A stretch of DNA of 64,000 nucleotides from Winogradskyella wandonensis (GCF_004346845.1 NZ_SMGI01000005.1:62001-126000), one strand, 5' to 3'. Positions 39,793 through 49,509 are shown, counted from the stretch's first letter. Notes: generated by a model not told the origin, from the sequence alone. Numbers and translations are program-made.

Positions 39793-42700
39793 TTAATAAT
39801 GAGCTTTATATTTACGATAAGCAAAAAATGAAATAACCGCAATAATAAATAGGGTGATTGCTATAAACTGAAAACTAATAATTTGGTCTCCACTTGCATA
39901 AGCATGGAGTCCCGAAAGGTAAAAGTTAACACCAAAATATGTCATTAAAATACTTCCGAAAGTTAAAACTGAAAGTACATTATATAGCCATTTACTTCGT
40001 AAACCTGGAATTAAGCGCATGTGTATTACAAAAGCATAAAGCATAATACTAATTAATGCCCAGGTTTCTTTTGGGTCCCAACCCCAATAACGTCCCCAAC
40101 TTTCGTTTGCCCACATGCCGCCAAGGAAGTTTCCTATAGTAAGCATAACCAAACCTACCGTTAGAGCCAATTCATTTATAATAGTAATTTCTTTGATATT
40201 GATTTTAATTCGCTCTTTGTTCTCATTATTAGTCATTATCATTAAGAATAAAGCCACAAGACCTAAAATCATTCCTATAGCAAAAGGACCATAACTTGCT
40301 ACGATTACAGATACATGAATCATCAGCCAATAACCTTGTAATACAGGTTGAAGATTACCAATAGCTGGGTCCATCCAATTCCAATGGGCTACCATTAAAA
40401 TTACGGATACAACAAAAGCAGACGCAGCTATCGTTAATCTACTTTTTCTACCAAATAATAATCCAAACAACATCGTTGCCCAAGACACATAAATCATAGA
40501 TTCATAAGCGTCACTCCAAGGTGCATGTCCTGATAAATACCAACGTGCTATTAATCCTCCTATATGAAGAACAAATAAAAATATAATGATACCAACTAAG
40601 ATTTTAACTGCAATTTCTAGAGCCTTACTCCTATGCTTCAATATTTGCCATATTAGCAAGATAAAAAGTAAGGTGCTAGCGTACACGTACCAGCTAAAAA
40701 GCCGTTTGAAAATATCATATTTATTATAAGCGATTTCTGTTTCTACTTTAGCGTCAGAAAGCATAACTTCACTGCCGTATTTTTTCTGTGTGGATTTAAA
40801 ATCCTCTAAAAGTCTGTTGGCATTGGTAAAATCGTTTTTCTGCTTTGCAGCGTTCAACGTCATTAAATAATAACTAAATCCGTTTCTAATAAAATTACCG
40901 TAAAGCGAATCTGTTTCTTTTATCTCTTTATTAAAACGCCCAGATTTATACTCGAAAGGCGAAATCCAAGTATTATTTTCGTCGTTAGGAACAGGAAATA
41001 TTTTAAGAGAACGTCCCTCAATAATGCCTGATAGTAAGCTAAGACGCTCATAAGCCATCTTTATTTCTTTTTGCGAACCGTTTGGTATGGCAGCGCTAAA
41101 GGCTTCCTCTAGATAAGGGTCTAGTTTATTTGTTCCGTTTGGATTAATAAAATCCAATAAACTCACATATTTTTCTGATGCCCCAACACCTATAATACTT
41201 CTAACCGTATCTGCCTTTCTTGGTGTAAGATAAATTACAGGCATATTATACCAAAGCTGCGGACTTTCCTGTATTGATAAGAAAATCTGAGTTGCGCTAA
41301 AGTCTTCATAAGTATCTTTTTTACTGAGCTTTCTTAAAACCTCAGACGCAAAGGTGTGCATAGGCATCATACGACCGCTAACATCTTGTATCACCATTTT
41401 TGCAAACTTATCTGCATGTTCTTGTGGTGTTATATTAGCTCTTAAAATAGAATCAAGCAGCGCTTTCTGAGGTCGTTCAATAGCAGCTCCATGGTCGTGA
41501 CCATCATCAGCCGAATGCTCTTGCGAAAAGCTAAACAGACCAAAGCTTAAAAATAGAACTGTTAGGAGTTTAGCCTTTTTCTTTTTTAACTTTTCGAGTT
41601 GCTTTCGTAAATCATCAAAACGGGTATGCTTGGCAAACATAATGGCTAATAACCCAAAATAAAGTAACAGATATCCGGCATAAGTAATGTAGGTTCCCCA
41701 CATATCATGATTTACGGATAAGATAGTTCCTTTTTCATCTGGGTCATAACCTGATTGAAAAAAACGGTAACCACCATAATCTAGAACATGATTCATGTAG
41801 ATTCTGTAATCAAAATCGCCTTTATCTTCATCAAAAACAGTGACTTTACTTTCAAAGGATTTAGGAACATTCTGGGTACCTGGATATTTTTCTGCTATAA
41901 AATCGTTTAGTTTTATTGAAAATGGCAAATCTATAATTTTGGAACCATAAAGTAGTTCGATATCTAAACCACCAACATTTATGTTTTCAAAACCATTATA
42001 AGACCCTTGTCCGCCTAATAAACCAATTTCTTTTGTTTCTCCATTGGCAGTAATATCTAAAACCACACCATCTTCATCGTTCTTGAGAATTTTAGATTTT
42101 TTTACAACGCCAAACTTTCCTTTCACCACAGGTTTAGGGAATACGATTTGCATATTTTCTATAACATAGCGAGAACGTAAGGCCAAAGGTTGCAGACTAT
42201 CCTTAACCAATTTGCCTTGGGTCATAGTTGCCATGGTTAAATACTCGCCATCGTAAGGTGATTGTATAAACAGTCCTTCGTTAGTATTTGTAATGTTTAT
42301 AGCTCCTTCTTGAAATCTATTAAGTGTAAAGAGAATATTATGAATGTTTTCAATCTCACCTTCTTTCAAGAAATGATTATGAGGTTTTCCGTTACCCGCT
42401 TCAACGATTTTAAGATAGGCCTCGCCATTTTCATCTGGAATAATATCTTTTTCGGCACCAACTATAAACTCCTTTAATGCAATGGTAACTTCTGTATCGC
42501 CATAATCATACGTTTTATTAAAATCGTTATCTAATCTTGGCGAAAAATCAACTTCTTCTTCTATATTTCTTTGCTGAAATTGCCCATTAACCTGATAGTC
42601 TCCCACGATGCGTCCCTTGATGTAAGTTTTAAGCGAAAGCATTTGGCTTGCGGTTTCACCTTCACGAATTGGCATTGCACCCTCGTAGCCAATATAGCGT

Positions 42701-42996
42701 GTTACGGCTGCACCAAGAATAATAAGTATCCATGACAGATGTAAGATTAAAGTTGCCCATTTTTCTTTTCGCCATAATCGGTATCTGCCAATATTTCCAA
42801 TAAAGTTAATAAGAAAAAAGACCATGATTGCCTCGAACCACCAAGCATTATAGATAAGCTGCCTAGTGTAAGGTGTTGGAGAGGTTTCCATATTACGGTC
42901 TAAAATGGTTCCTACTGCCATAGCAACAGCAAAAACAATAAATAAAACACCTGTAAGTCTTGTTGAAAATAGGAAATTAGCGATTTTCTTTTGCAT
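39793..42996 (-). CDS. ccsBA: cytochrome c biogenesis fusion protein CcsBA
   Basis: 1067 residues. The N-terminal ResB/CcsB part has membrane helices and a large periplasmic domain (about residues 130-430). Then comes a middle periplasmic region (about 470-760) with a His-rich HSADDGHDHGA stretch. The C-terminal CcsA part has many helices and the haem-handling WGRYWGWDPKETW motif near residue 970. CcsBA exports haem and attaches it to apocytochromes c. Fusions of this type are usual in Bacteroidota; the long middle segment between the halves is the part least explained. A perfect -7 element lies just upstream. Confidence 0.92.
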   Translation of the reverse strand: MQKKIANFLFSTRLTGVLFIVFAVAMAVGTILDRNMETSPTPYTRQLIYNAWWFEAIMVFFLINFIGNIGRYRLWRKEKWATLILHLSWILIILGAAVTRYIGYEGAMPIREGETASQMLSLKTYIKGRIVGDYQVNGQFQQRNIEEEVDFSPRLDNDFNKTYDYGDTEVTIALKEFIVGAEKDIIPDENGEAYLKIVEAGNGKPHNHFLKEGEIENIHNILFTLNRFQEGAINITNTNEGLFIQSPYDGEYLTMATMTQGKLVKDSLQPLALRSRYVIENMQIVFPKPVVKGKFGVVKKSKILKNDEDGVVLDITANGETKEIGLLGGQGSYNGFENINVGGLDIELLYGSKIIDLPFSIKLNDFIAEKYPGTQNVPKSFESKVTVFDEDKGDFDYRIYMNHVLDYGGYRFFQSGYDPDEKGTILSVNHDMWGTYITYAGYLLLYFGLLAIMFAKHTRFDDLRKQLEKLKKKKAKLLTVLFLSFGLFSFSQEHSADDGHDHGAAIERPQKALLDSILRANITPQEHADKFAKMVIQDVSGRMMPMHTFASEVLRKLSKKDTYEDFSATQIFLSIQESPQLWYNMPVIYLTPRKADTVRSIIGVGASEKYVSLLDFINPNGTNKLDPYLEEAFSAAIPNGSQKEIKMAYERLSLLSGIIEGRSLKIFPVPNDENNTWISPFEYKSGRFNKEIKETDSLYGNFIRNGFSYYLMTLNAAKQKNDFTNANRLLEDFKSTQKKYGSEVMLSDAKVETEIAYNKYDIFKRLFSWYVYASTLLFILLIWQILKHRSKALEIAVKILVGIIIFLFVLHIGGLIARWYLSGHAPWSDAYESMIYVSWATMLFGLLFGRKSRLTIAASAFVVSVILMVAHWNWMDPAIGNLQPVLQGYWLMIHVSVIVASYGPFAIGMILGLVALFLMIMTNNENKERIKINIKEITIINELALTVGLVMLTIGNFLGGMWANESWGRYWGWDPKETWALISIMLYAFVIHMRLIPGLRSKWLYNVLSVLTFGSILMTYFGVNFYLSGLHAYASGDQIISFQFIAITLFIIAVISFFAYRKYKAHY

Positions 42997-43022
42997 AGCG
43001 TTTGGCTTATTTTAAGCTCGTG

Positions 43023-43030
43023 CAAAGATA
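43023..43030 (-). promoter_or_regulatory. -7 promoter element for ccsBA
   Basis: Minus-strand TATCTTTG, a perfect TAnnTTTG, 26 bp before the ATG at 42996. No clear -33 TTTG was found. Confidence 0.5.
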
Positions 43031-43091
43031 CAGTTTTTCACTTGTTTTATATAGTCTAAAACTATCCAAAACGATGTTAAATTTCTTTCAA

Positions 43092-43526
43092 TTATTTTGA
43101 AGCATTCAAAGTCTTTAAAATTTTGTTCTGCTCCTCCATTAATTCTGTTAATTGACTTAATAATTCAATGTCCTTGGGCGTGCTTACGGACGTATCGTTA
43201 GAGTCTTGTGCTTTCCGTTTTAATCGATTCATTGCTTTTATAACCACAAAAACAGTAAAGCCGATAATTAAAAAATCTAAAAAGACCTCTGCAAGTTTGC
43301 CGTAGGCAATTGCAACCTCGTCTACATTCGTAGCGGCTTCTCTAAGAATAAATTTCTGATTTTCTAAATTTACATCTTCCGATAATAGTGATAACGGTGG
43401 CAACAACACTTGTTTTGCTAAAACATCGATAACTTTATTAAATGCAGCACCAATGATAATACCTATGGCCATATCCATCATATTCCCTTTTACTGCAAAT
43501 TCTTTAAACTCTTTTAGTAACTTCAT
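43092..43526 (-). CDS. mscL: large-conductance mechanosensitive channel
   Basis: 144 residues. N-terminal FKEFAVKGNMMDMAIGIIIGAAFNKVIDVLA is the MscL pore helix with its glycine and alanine pattern. A second helix (about 80-100, VFLDFLIIGFTVFVVIKAMN) and a charged C-terminal coil follow. The channel opens under membrane tension to release solutes during osmotic downshock. Single gene, divergent from the next operon. Confidence 0.95.
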   Translation of the reverse strand: MKLLKEFKEFAVKGNMMDMAIGIIIGAAFNKVIDVLAKQVLLPPLSLLSEDVNLENQKFILREAATNVDEVAIAYGKLAEVFLDFLIIGFTVFVVIKAMNRLKRKAQDSNDTSVSTPKDIELLSQLTELMEEQNKILKTLNASK

Positions 43527-43590
43527 TTTCTTGTTTTTTTAATAGTACAAAATAAATTCTTTTAATATCCAATTAGAATAAGTTTCAAGT

Positions 43591-43620
43591 TTTGTCATGC
43601 TATAATTCTTAGTATTTTAG
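43591..43620 (+). promoter_or_regulatory. promoter of the 43.6-46.8 kb operon
   Basis: TTTG (43591-43594), 18 bp, TATTTTAG (43613-43620): close to the flavobacterial consensus, ending 4 bp before the ATG at 43625. Confidence 0.5.
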
Positions 43621-43624
43621 CAAT

Positions 43625-44431
43625 ATGATTTCAGTTGTGTTAATTGGCGCTGGTAATGTCGCTTCGCATTTATATAACGCATTTTTTAATGCCGAGACAG
43701 TAGTTGTAAAACAATGGTACAATCGTACGTTTGAAGCTGTTAAATCATTTCAAAATGACACAGAAGTTATCGACGATATTTCTGAGTTAAAAGAAGCTGA
43801 CGTGTATATCCTAGCTGTTTCTGATGATGCTATTGTAAATGTTTCTAAATCTTTTCCTTTTGATAATCGGTTTGTAGTACACACATCAGGTAGTGTTGGT
43901 TTACATGACTTAGACAAAAGGCAAAAACGCGGCGTTTTTTATCCGCTTCAAAGTTTTTCTAAAGATGCCACCATGGATTTTGTAAATGTTCCTATTTGCA
44001 TAGAGACAGAAGACAAATCTAACCTACAATTGCTAAAAGATTTGGCAGAAGCTATTGGTAGTAAACATTATAAAATATCGACTGAACAAAGACAAACACT
44101 TCATCTTTCTGCGGTTTTTGTAAATAATTTTACCAATCAGCTATACAGAATTGCTCACGAAATTAGTGATGCAAAAAGTATTAACTTCGATATACTAAAA
44201 CCTCTTATCTTGGAAACAGCTAAAAAGGTACAAGACATGTCGCCTTTTAAAGCGCAAACTGGACCCGCAAAGCGCAACGATAAGAAAACATTAAAAAGAC
44301 ATTTAAAATTAATTGAAAAGGAAGAGCATCGTGATATCTATGAATTATTAACCAAATCCATTCAGAAAACACACGGCACTTCGAAAAGCTCAGTGACCAA
44401 AAACCATTTTAGAATTAAAAATAAATCCTAA
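43625..44431 (+). CDS. Rossmann-fold / DUF2520 protein
   Basis: 268 residues. The N-terminus MISVVLIGAGNVASHLYNAFF is a G-x-G-x2-A/G dinucleotide-binding turn, followed by DVYILAVSDDAIVNVS and VHTSGSVG as in short-chain NADP reductases. The C-terminal half (about 120-230) is the all-helical DUF2520 domain: FYPLQSFSKDA and AVFVNNFTNQLYRIAHEI. The substrate is unknown. First gene of a five-gene operon with KdsC, UbiA-family and Maf, with a gap of 2 bp to kdsC. Confidence 0.8.
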   Translation: MISVVLIGAGNVASHLYNAFFNAETVVVKQWYNRTFEAVKSFQNDTEVIDDISELKEADVYILAVSDDAIVNVSKSFPFDNRFVVHTSGSVGLHDLDKRQKRGVFYPLQSFSKDATMDFVNVPICIETEDKSNLQLLKDLAEAIGSKHYKISTEQRQTLHLSAVFVNNFTNQLYRIAHEISDAKSINFDILKPLILETAKKVQDMSPFKAQTGPAKRNDKKTLKRHLKLIEKEEHRDIYELLTKSIQKTHGTSKSSVTKNHFRIKNKS

Positions 44432-44433
44432 GT

Positions 44434-44964
44434 ATGAGCGATAAAAGCTACAAAGAGTACCTTAACGATATTACCACGTTTATTTTCGATGTTGATGGTG
44501 TACTTACCGATGGAACGGTAACTGTAACAACAGATGGCGAAATGCTTAGAACCATGAATATAAAAGACGGATACGCTTTAAAAACTGCGGTGGATAGAGG
44601 TTATAACGTTTGTATAATTTCTGGAGGCTCTAATGAAGGTGTTAGAAAACGATTAGAGGGCTTAGGTATTACAGATATTTACCTTGGCGCACAAAACAAA
44701 ATAGAACAACTAGAAGATTACTTTAATAAAAAGAATATTAAGTATTCGCAAACCCTTTATATGGGAGATGACATCCCAGATTATCCTGTAATGAAATTAG
44801 CTGTGCTGCCTTGTTGTCCACAAGATGCTGTGCCAGAAATAAAAAATATTTCTAAATATATCTCTCATAAAAATGGTGGCAAAGGCGCGGCTAGAGATGT
44901 TATTGAACAAGTTTTAAAAGTTCAAGGCCAATGGTTTGGAAACTTTAATGCAAAACACGATTAA
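44434..44964 (+). CDS. kdsC: 3-deoxy-D-manno-octulosonate 8-phosphate phosphatase (KdsC), HAD family
   Basis: 176 residues. HAD motif I FDVDGVLTDGTV near residue 18, motif II IISGGSNEGVRKRLE and motif IV MGDDIPDYPVM. These are characteristic of KdsC, which removes the phosphate of KDO 8-phosphate to give KDO for lipopolysaccharide. A paralogue acting on sialic acid intermediates cannot be excluded. It lies 2 bp after the DUF2520 gene and 2 bp before the next. Confidence 0.88.
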   Translation: MSDKSYKEYLNDITTFIFDVDGVLTDGTVTVTTDGEMLRTMNIKDGYALKTAVDRGYNVCIISGGSNEGVRKRLEGLGITDIYLGAQNKIEQLEDYFNKKNIKYSQTLYMGDDIPDYPVMKLAVLPCCPQDAVPEIKNISKYISHKNGGKGAARDVIEQVLKVQGQWFGNFNAKHD

Positions 44965-44966
44965 TA

Positions 44967-45278
44967 ATGGCTAGAGGAAGAAGACATAGCACAGGATTTG
45001 GCTATATAGGTTTTGGAAACAGTCAAGCGACTTTTAACCAAAATTCTAAGAAACCCTTTTCTTCTTATAAAGAGAAACTAGACCTTGAGGCACATTTGCA
45101 TTACAAAATGGACTTTCTTCATAAAGATTTAAGCAAAAGTGACAAACAAAAAATTAAGGATAAAATTAGAAAACAAGAACGAATCGCGAACCAACGTACA
45201 GCTATTGTTACAGTAATATTATTTAGTGGTCTGGCCTATTCTGTTTATCACCTTATCGAACAAATAATGTCGCGTTAA
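44967..45278 (+). CDS. small C-terminally anchored membrane protein
   Basis: 103 residues: an N-terminal basic segment with glycine and serine (RGRRHSTGFGYIGFGNSQ), a charged helical middle (KSDKQKIKDKIRKQERI) and one C-terminal helix (IVTVILFSGLAYSVYHLI). No family recognised. Homologous small proteins in this operon position occur in flavobacteria and are sometimes labelled riboflavin synthase subunit beta without support. It sits between kdsC and the UbiA-family gene. Confidence 0.6.
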   Translation: MARGRRHSTGFGYIGFGNSQATFNQNSKKPFSSYKEKLDLEAHLHYKMDFLHKDLSKSDKQKIKDKIRKQERIANQRTAIVTVILFSGLAYSVYHLIEQIMSR

Positions 45279-45284
45279 TCTTTT

Positions 45285-46214
45285 ATGATACCATTTCTAA
45301 AACTTATTCGTTGGAAAAATTTACTATTACTCATTTTAGCGCAAACCCTGATAAAATACGCCTTACTTGAGCCTTTAAAACTAGAATACGGTTTCGACAC
45401 TGCTTTGACTAATTTAGGATTTGCCCTTTTAGTTATTGCCACCGTAAGTATTGCTGCTGGCGGTTATATTATTAATGATATTGAAGACGTAGAGGCAGAT
45501 AAAGTTAATAAACCTAACCATGTTATTATAGGCAAGCACATCAGCGAAAAATTTGCGACTTACCTCTTTATTGCATTAAATTTCATTGGCGTAATTGCAG
45601 GATTCTTTTTATCTAATGCTATAGATAAACCTAGCTTTTTTGTGTTATTTATATTAGTATCTAGCGTACTTTACTTATATGCGACCTACTTAAAAAAAAT
45701 AATAGTAATAGGAAATGTAATAATTGCAGCACTCGTTAGTTTTAGTCTTTTAATTGTTGGTGTGTTCGATTTAATTCCAGTAGTAAGCATAACAAATGCA
45801 TCTTCGCAATACTTTTTTCTAGACCTAATTAAAGATTATGCACTTTTTGCGTTTATGCTTAATTTTTTAAGAGAACTTATTAAAGATATCGAAGATATCG
45901 ATGGTGATTATAAAATCGGCGTAAACAGTATTCCAATTGTGTTTGGTAGACAATGTGCTACAAAATTGGTGTTCGGCTTATCATTAATTCCGCTTGTACT
46001 AATTATCATTTATCTCACTAAAAACCTATATCAGCAAACGCTGGCGTTAATTTATGTTTTAGTATTTATTATTGCCCCTATGATATATAGCAGTATTAAA
46101 ATATATAATGCAGAACATAAAACCGATTACAAGCACGTAAGCAGCATTCTAAAACTGGTAATGTTATTTGGTGTTTTATCGCTTCTCTTATTTCAATTTA
46201 TATTATTAAACTAA
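45285..46214 (+). CDS. UbiA family prenyltransferase
   Basis: 309 residues, 8-9 helices. The two aspartate motifs that bind prenyl diphosphate through magnesium are seen: NDIEDVEADKVN (near residue 65) and KDIEDIDGDYKIGVNSIP (near 205). In flavobacteria this gene is commonly named geranylgeranylglycerol-phosphate geranylgeranyltransferase, but the acceptor cannot be known from sequence; a quinone or other lipid is possible. Overlaps the Maf gene start by 1 bp. Confidence 0.85.
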   Translation: MIPFLKLIRWKNLLLLILAQTLIKYALLEPLKLEYGFDTALTNLGFALLVIATVSIAAGGYIINDIEDVEADKVNKPNHVIIGKHISEKFATYLFIALNFIGVIAGFFLSNAIDKPSFFVLFILVSSVLYLYATYLKKIIVIGNVIIAALVSFSLLIVGVFDLIPVVSITNASSQYFFLDLIKDYALFAFMLNFLRELIKDIEDIDGDYKIGVNSIPIVFGRQCATKLVFGLSLIPLVLIIIYLTKNLYQQTLALIYVLVFIIAPMIYSSIKIYNAEHKTDYKHVSSILKLVMLFGVLSLLLFQFILLN

Positions 46215-46807
46215 TGCTGAAAGAACATCTTAAATCGCAACGAATTATTTTGGCCTCGGGTTCTCCAAGACGGCATGAGTTTTTCAAAGCACTAGACTTA
46301 GAATTTGAAGTAAGACTAAAGCCTGTTGAAGAGATATATCCAGAGCATCTTCAAAGAGAAGACATAACAGATTACCTTTCTAAACTTAAAGCAGAACCTT
46401 TTCTTCCAGAATTAAAACAGAATGACATATTGGTAACAAGCGACACGATTGTTTGGCATAATAATAAGGCGCTTGGCAAGCCGAAAGATGAAAACGAGGC
46501 TTACAAAATGATAAAATCTTTGAGCAATGCCACACACAGTGTAATATCGTCTGCTTGTTTCACGACTTTAACGCAACAAATTGTAGTCAATACAACAACA
46601 TGGGTTACGTTTAAACGGTTGTCTGATGAGGAAATTTGGTACTACATCAACAACTTTAAACCCTTTGATAAAGCTGGCGCTTATGGCATACAAGAATGGA
46701 TTGGTGCAGTAGGTATAACAGCCATAAAAGGCTCTTACAACAACGTCGTTGGTTTACCCACACATTTAGTTTACGAAACGTTAATACGCATGGCTAACGA
46801 TAAATAA
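46214..46807 (+). CDS. Maf family nucleotide pyrophosphatase
   Basis: 197 residues. N-terminal LASGSPRRHEFFKAL is the Maf substrate loop, followed by the invariant TSDTIVWHNNKALGKPKDENEA and the DKAGAYGIQEW segment. Maf proteins hydrolyse dTTP, UTP or modified NTPs to monophosphates, a house-cleaning function. It shares its first base with the stop of the UbiA-family gene and is the last of the operon. Confidence 0.92.
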   Translation: MLKEHLKSQRIILASGSPRRHEFFKALDLEFEVRLKPVEEIYPEHLQREDITDYLSKLKAEPFLPELKQNDILVTSDTIVWHNNKALGKPKDENEAYKMIKSLSNATHSVISSACFTTLTQQIVVNTTTWVTFKRLSDEEIWYYINNFKPFDKAGAYGIQEWIGAVGITAIKGSYNNVVGLPTHLVYETLIRMANDK

Positions 46808-46836
46808 CATCGTATCTTTATGTCAAAACTAGAAAA

Positions 46837-47784
46837 ATGAATAATCCGATAAAAAGCATGACCGTTTTTACGAGCTTATTATCCTTACTTGTCATTGCAT
46901 TTTCATGCAAAGAAGAGCAAAAACCTATAGACAAGCAATTAGCAGTTACCGATAATACAATTAAAACCGAGATACTTAAATCTGCGGAACCACTTAGCAA
47001 AGAATTTAATGACTATTGGTATGCCGGAGAGGCTGAAATATCGTCTTACAAACTCGAGCAAGCGCGTTATGGCGAAATGCGAGACGGTACGGCTGTTTTG
47101 GTATATGTGACCGAAGATTTTTTACCAGAAGAGCAAGTAAAGGCAGATAACTACAGTAAAGACAATACCTCTGTTCTAAAGCTTAATGCAACTAAAAACT
47201 TTAATACAGGAATATATCCTTACTCAATAATGCAGAGTACGTTTTATCCTGTGGCAAATAACCAACATGCTCTAAAAGTAACGGCATCTATCCAAGAATG
47301 GTGCGGACATGTTTACGCGCAATTAAATAATAGAGATAATTTTGAAATTAAAGCTCACTCCTACTTCGAGACCGAAGCAGACCAAAATTTAAATTTAGAA
47401 AAGTCAATTACAGAAAATGAAATTTGGACACAATTACGAGTTAATCCTAAATCACTCCCAACGGGAGAACTAAAAATTTTACCATCGTTAGAATTTTTAA
47501 GATTAAAACACTTAAAATTTAAAGCCTTAAACGCAGAAGCGACTTTAAATGACGATTCGTATAAAATCCACTATCCTGAAATAAACAGAACGCTAAAAAT
47601 TAACTTCAATCCTAATTTTCCATTTGATATTATTAGCTGGGAAGAAACATATCCAGATGGTTATGGGCCAAATGCCAAACTTTTAACGACAAAGGCTAAT
47701 AAAATAAAAACCATTAAATCTGCCTACTGGAGTAAAAATTCAAATTCAGACGAAAATTTAAGAAATACACTTGGGTTAGAATAA
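46837..47784 (+). CDS. putative lipoprotein, unknown function
   Basis: 315 residues. Signal segment MTVFTSLLSLLVIAFSCKEE with cysteine near residue 24. The mature part starts EFNDYWYAGEAEISSYKLEQARYGE and includes IQEWCGHVYAQLNNRDNF; it is beta-rich with no catalytic motif. Flavobacterial homologues are sometimes labelled as septum-formation inhibitor Maf because of their neighbour; the sequence does not resemble Maf. A TATCTTTA -7-like element lies at about 46809-46816, so it may have its own promoter. Confidence 0.65.
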   Translation: MNNPIKSMTVFTSLLSLLVIAFSCKEEQKPIDKQLAVTDNTIKTEILKSAEPLSKEFNDYWYAGEAEISSYKLEQARYGEMRDGTAVLVYVTEDFLPEEQVKADNYSKDNTSVLKLNATKNFNTGIYPYSIMQSTFYPVANNQHALKVTASIQEWCGHVYAQLNNRDNFEIKAHSYFETEADQNLNLEKSITENEIWTQLRVNPKSLPTGELKILPSLEFLRLKHLKFKALNAEATLNDDSYKIHYPEINRTLKINFNPNFPFDIISWEETYPDGYGPNAKLLTTKANKIKTIKSAYWSKNSNSDENLRNTLGLE

Positions 47785-47801
47785 TTGAGTAAAAACTAAA
47801 C

Positions 47802-47809
47802 TATATTTG
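47802..47809 (+). promoter_or_regulatory. -7 promoter element for the MscS-like gene
   Basis: TATATTTG, a perfect TAnnTTTG. A GTG codon at 47809 would be at its last base, so the gene start must be the ATG at 47833. Confidence 0.5.
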
Positions 47810-47832
47810 TGTTAAACAGATTAACGTTAGTT

Positions 47833-48366
47833 ATGCTCAATTTTTTTAATATATATAAGACAGAAATTATATATACCATTATTCTGCTTATCATCCTCTT
47901 AATCATTAGAGCGTTTATAGTAATTGCAGTAAAAAAGATTGGAAAAACAAGTGGTACTACTGAAGCAAGGGCAAATCTCATTGGCCGCTATGTCACTGTT
48001 ACAATTTTTCTCTTAGGTGCGCTCATTGAAGCCTTTGTGCTAGGTGCAAATTTTGGGGATATTTCTCTTTTATTTTCTTCCGTTTTTGCTGTAATTGGCA
48101 TTGCGCTATTTGCAATTTGGTCGATTTTAAGCAATATTACATCTGGCGTAATTATGTTTTTTTCATTTCCCTACAAGGTAGGAGACAAAATTAAAATTCA
48201 CGATAAAGATTTCCCCGTTGTAGCTATTATTGAAGATATTCGCGCGTTTCAACTTATTCTAAGAGAAGATAATGGCGATTTAGTCACTTACCCAAACAAC
48301 CTAATATTACAAAAACCTGTAACGCTTATCCAAAAGGATGCCTTAGATGATAGTAGTATTTTGTAA
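47833..48366 (+). CDS. short MscS-type mechanosensitive channel
   Basis: 177 residues from the ATG at 47833. Three helices, then the pore segment FAVIGIALFAIWSILSNITSGVIMFF and the beta domain FPYKVGDKIKIHDKDFPVVAIIEDIRAFQLILREDNGDLVTYPNNLIL, as in MscS. The C-terminal alpha/beta domain of MscS is missing, so the protein ends just after the beta domain. Such short forms are found in Bacteroidota. It probably senses osmotic downshock. It is 11 bp before the corA-like gene, so both ion channels may be cotranscribed. Confidence 0.85.
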   Translation: MLNFFNIYKTEIIYTIILLIILLIIRAFIVIAVKKIGKTSGTTEARANLIGRYVTVTIFLLGALIEAFVLGANFGDISLLFSSVFAVIGIALFAIWSILSNITSGVIMFFSFPYKVGDKIKIHDKDFPVVAIIEDIRAFQLILREDNGDLVTYPNNLILQKPVTLIQKDALDDSSIL

Positions 48367-48377
48367 ATTGAAGCATT

Positions 48378-49445
48378 ATGGGTAAAAAACGTACAGAAAA
48401 TTACAAAAAACACGTTGGGCAGGTACCAGGCTCTGTTATATATACTGGAAAAAAAACAAATAAAAAACTTCACATTCATTCTTTTGACTATACAAAGGAA
48501 AGTATTGAAGAAACCGTACTTCTTAACATAGAAGATGCATCTGCCTATAAAGAAACATCATCCGTTACTTGGATAAACATCAATGGACTAAATTATACGC
48601 AAGAAATCTCTAATATCGGCAATCAATACAATCTTCATCCTCTTGTCTTAGAAGATATTACGCATACAAGCCAGCGTCCTAAGATAGACGAATACGAAGA
48701 TTACATCTTCGTAGTTTTAAAAATGCTGTACTATGACGAAAAAGAACAAATCGTTGTAGAACAGGTAAGCTTTATTTTAGGCAAAAACTATGTATTAACC
48801 TTTCAAGAAGCAGAAGGCGATGTTTTCGATACGATTAGAGAACGACTTCGTGAGAACAAAGGCCGCATAAGAGGATTAAAATCCGATTATCTTATGTATG
48901 CATTAATAGATGCTGTTGTCGATAATTATTTTAGCGTTATCGAAACCCTAGGTAATAAAATTGAAGATTTAGAAACAGAACTTTTTTCTGGAAATACAAG
49001 AGAAGATATTAATATTGAAATTCAGCAACTAAAACGCGAAATCCTAAAAGTTAGACGTGCTATTTTTCCGCTTAGAGAGATTATAAGTCGTATTGAAAAG
49101 TCTGAAAATTCGCTAATAAACAAACGCACAATTACCTATTACAGAGATGTTTACGACCATTTAATTCAAGTGTCAGAAAATATAGATATTTATCGCGAAA
49201 TGATTTGGAGTTTAATGGACATGTACATGACAACAATTAGTAATAAGATGAATGAAGTCATGAAAGTACTGACCATTATCGCCACTATCTTTATTCCTTT
49301 GACCTTTATCGCTGGTATTTATGGAATGAATTTCGAATACATCCCAGAGCTTGACTATAGGTATAGTTATTTTATTCTTTGGGGCATAATGATAGTTCTT
49401 TTTGTTGGTATGCTTTATTACTTCAGAAGAAAAAAGTGGTTATAA
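48378..49445 (+). CDS. corA: CorA-type magnesium/cobalt transporter
   Basis: 355 residues. A large cytoplasmic N-terminal domain, a long stalk helix (about residues 215-290), then two membrane helices at the end with the selectivity motif YGMNFEYIPEL (GMN) between them and the basic tail FRRKKW. CorA forms pentameric magnesium channels. It follows the MscS-like gene closely and precedes a membrane protein gene at 64 bp. Confidence 0.95.
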   Translation: MGKKRTENYKKHVGQVPGSVIYTGKKTNKKLHIHSFDYTKESIEETVLLNIEDASAYKETSSVTWININGLNYTQEISNIGNQYNLHPLVLEDITHTSQRPKIDEYEDYIFVVLKMLYYDEKEQIVVEQVSFILGKNYVLTFQEAEGDVFDTIRERLRENKGRIRGLKSDYLMYALIDAVVDNYFSVIETLGNKIEDLETELFSGNTREDINIEIQQLKREILKVRRAIFPLREIISRIEKSENSLINKRTITYYRDVYDHLIQVSENIDIYREMIWSLMDMYMTTISNKMNEVMKVLTIIATIFIPLTFIAGIYGMNFEYIPELDYRYSYFILWGIMIVLFVGMLYYFRRKKWL

Positions 49446-49509
49446 AATCTTAATTCTTTTTTTATTTATTGTCATAATTTACTTACTTGTGATCTTTAAA
49501 TTTTTAATC

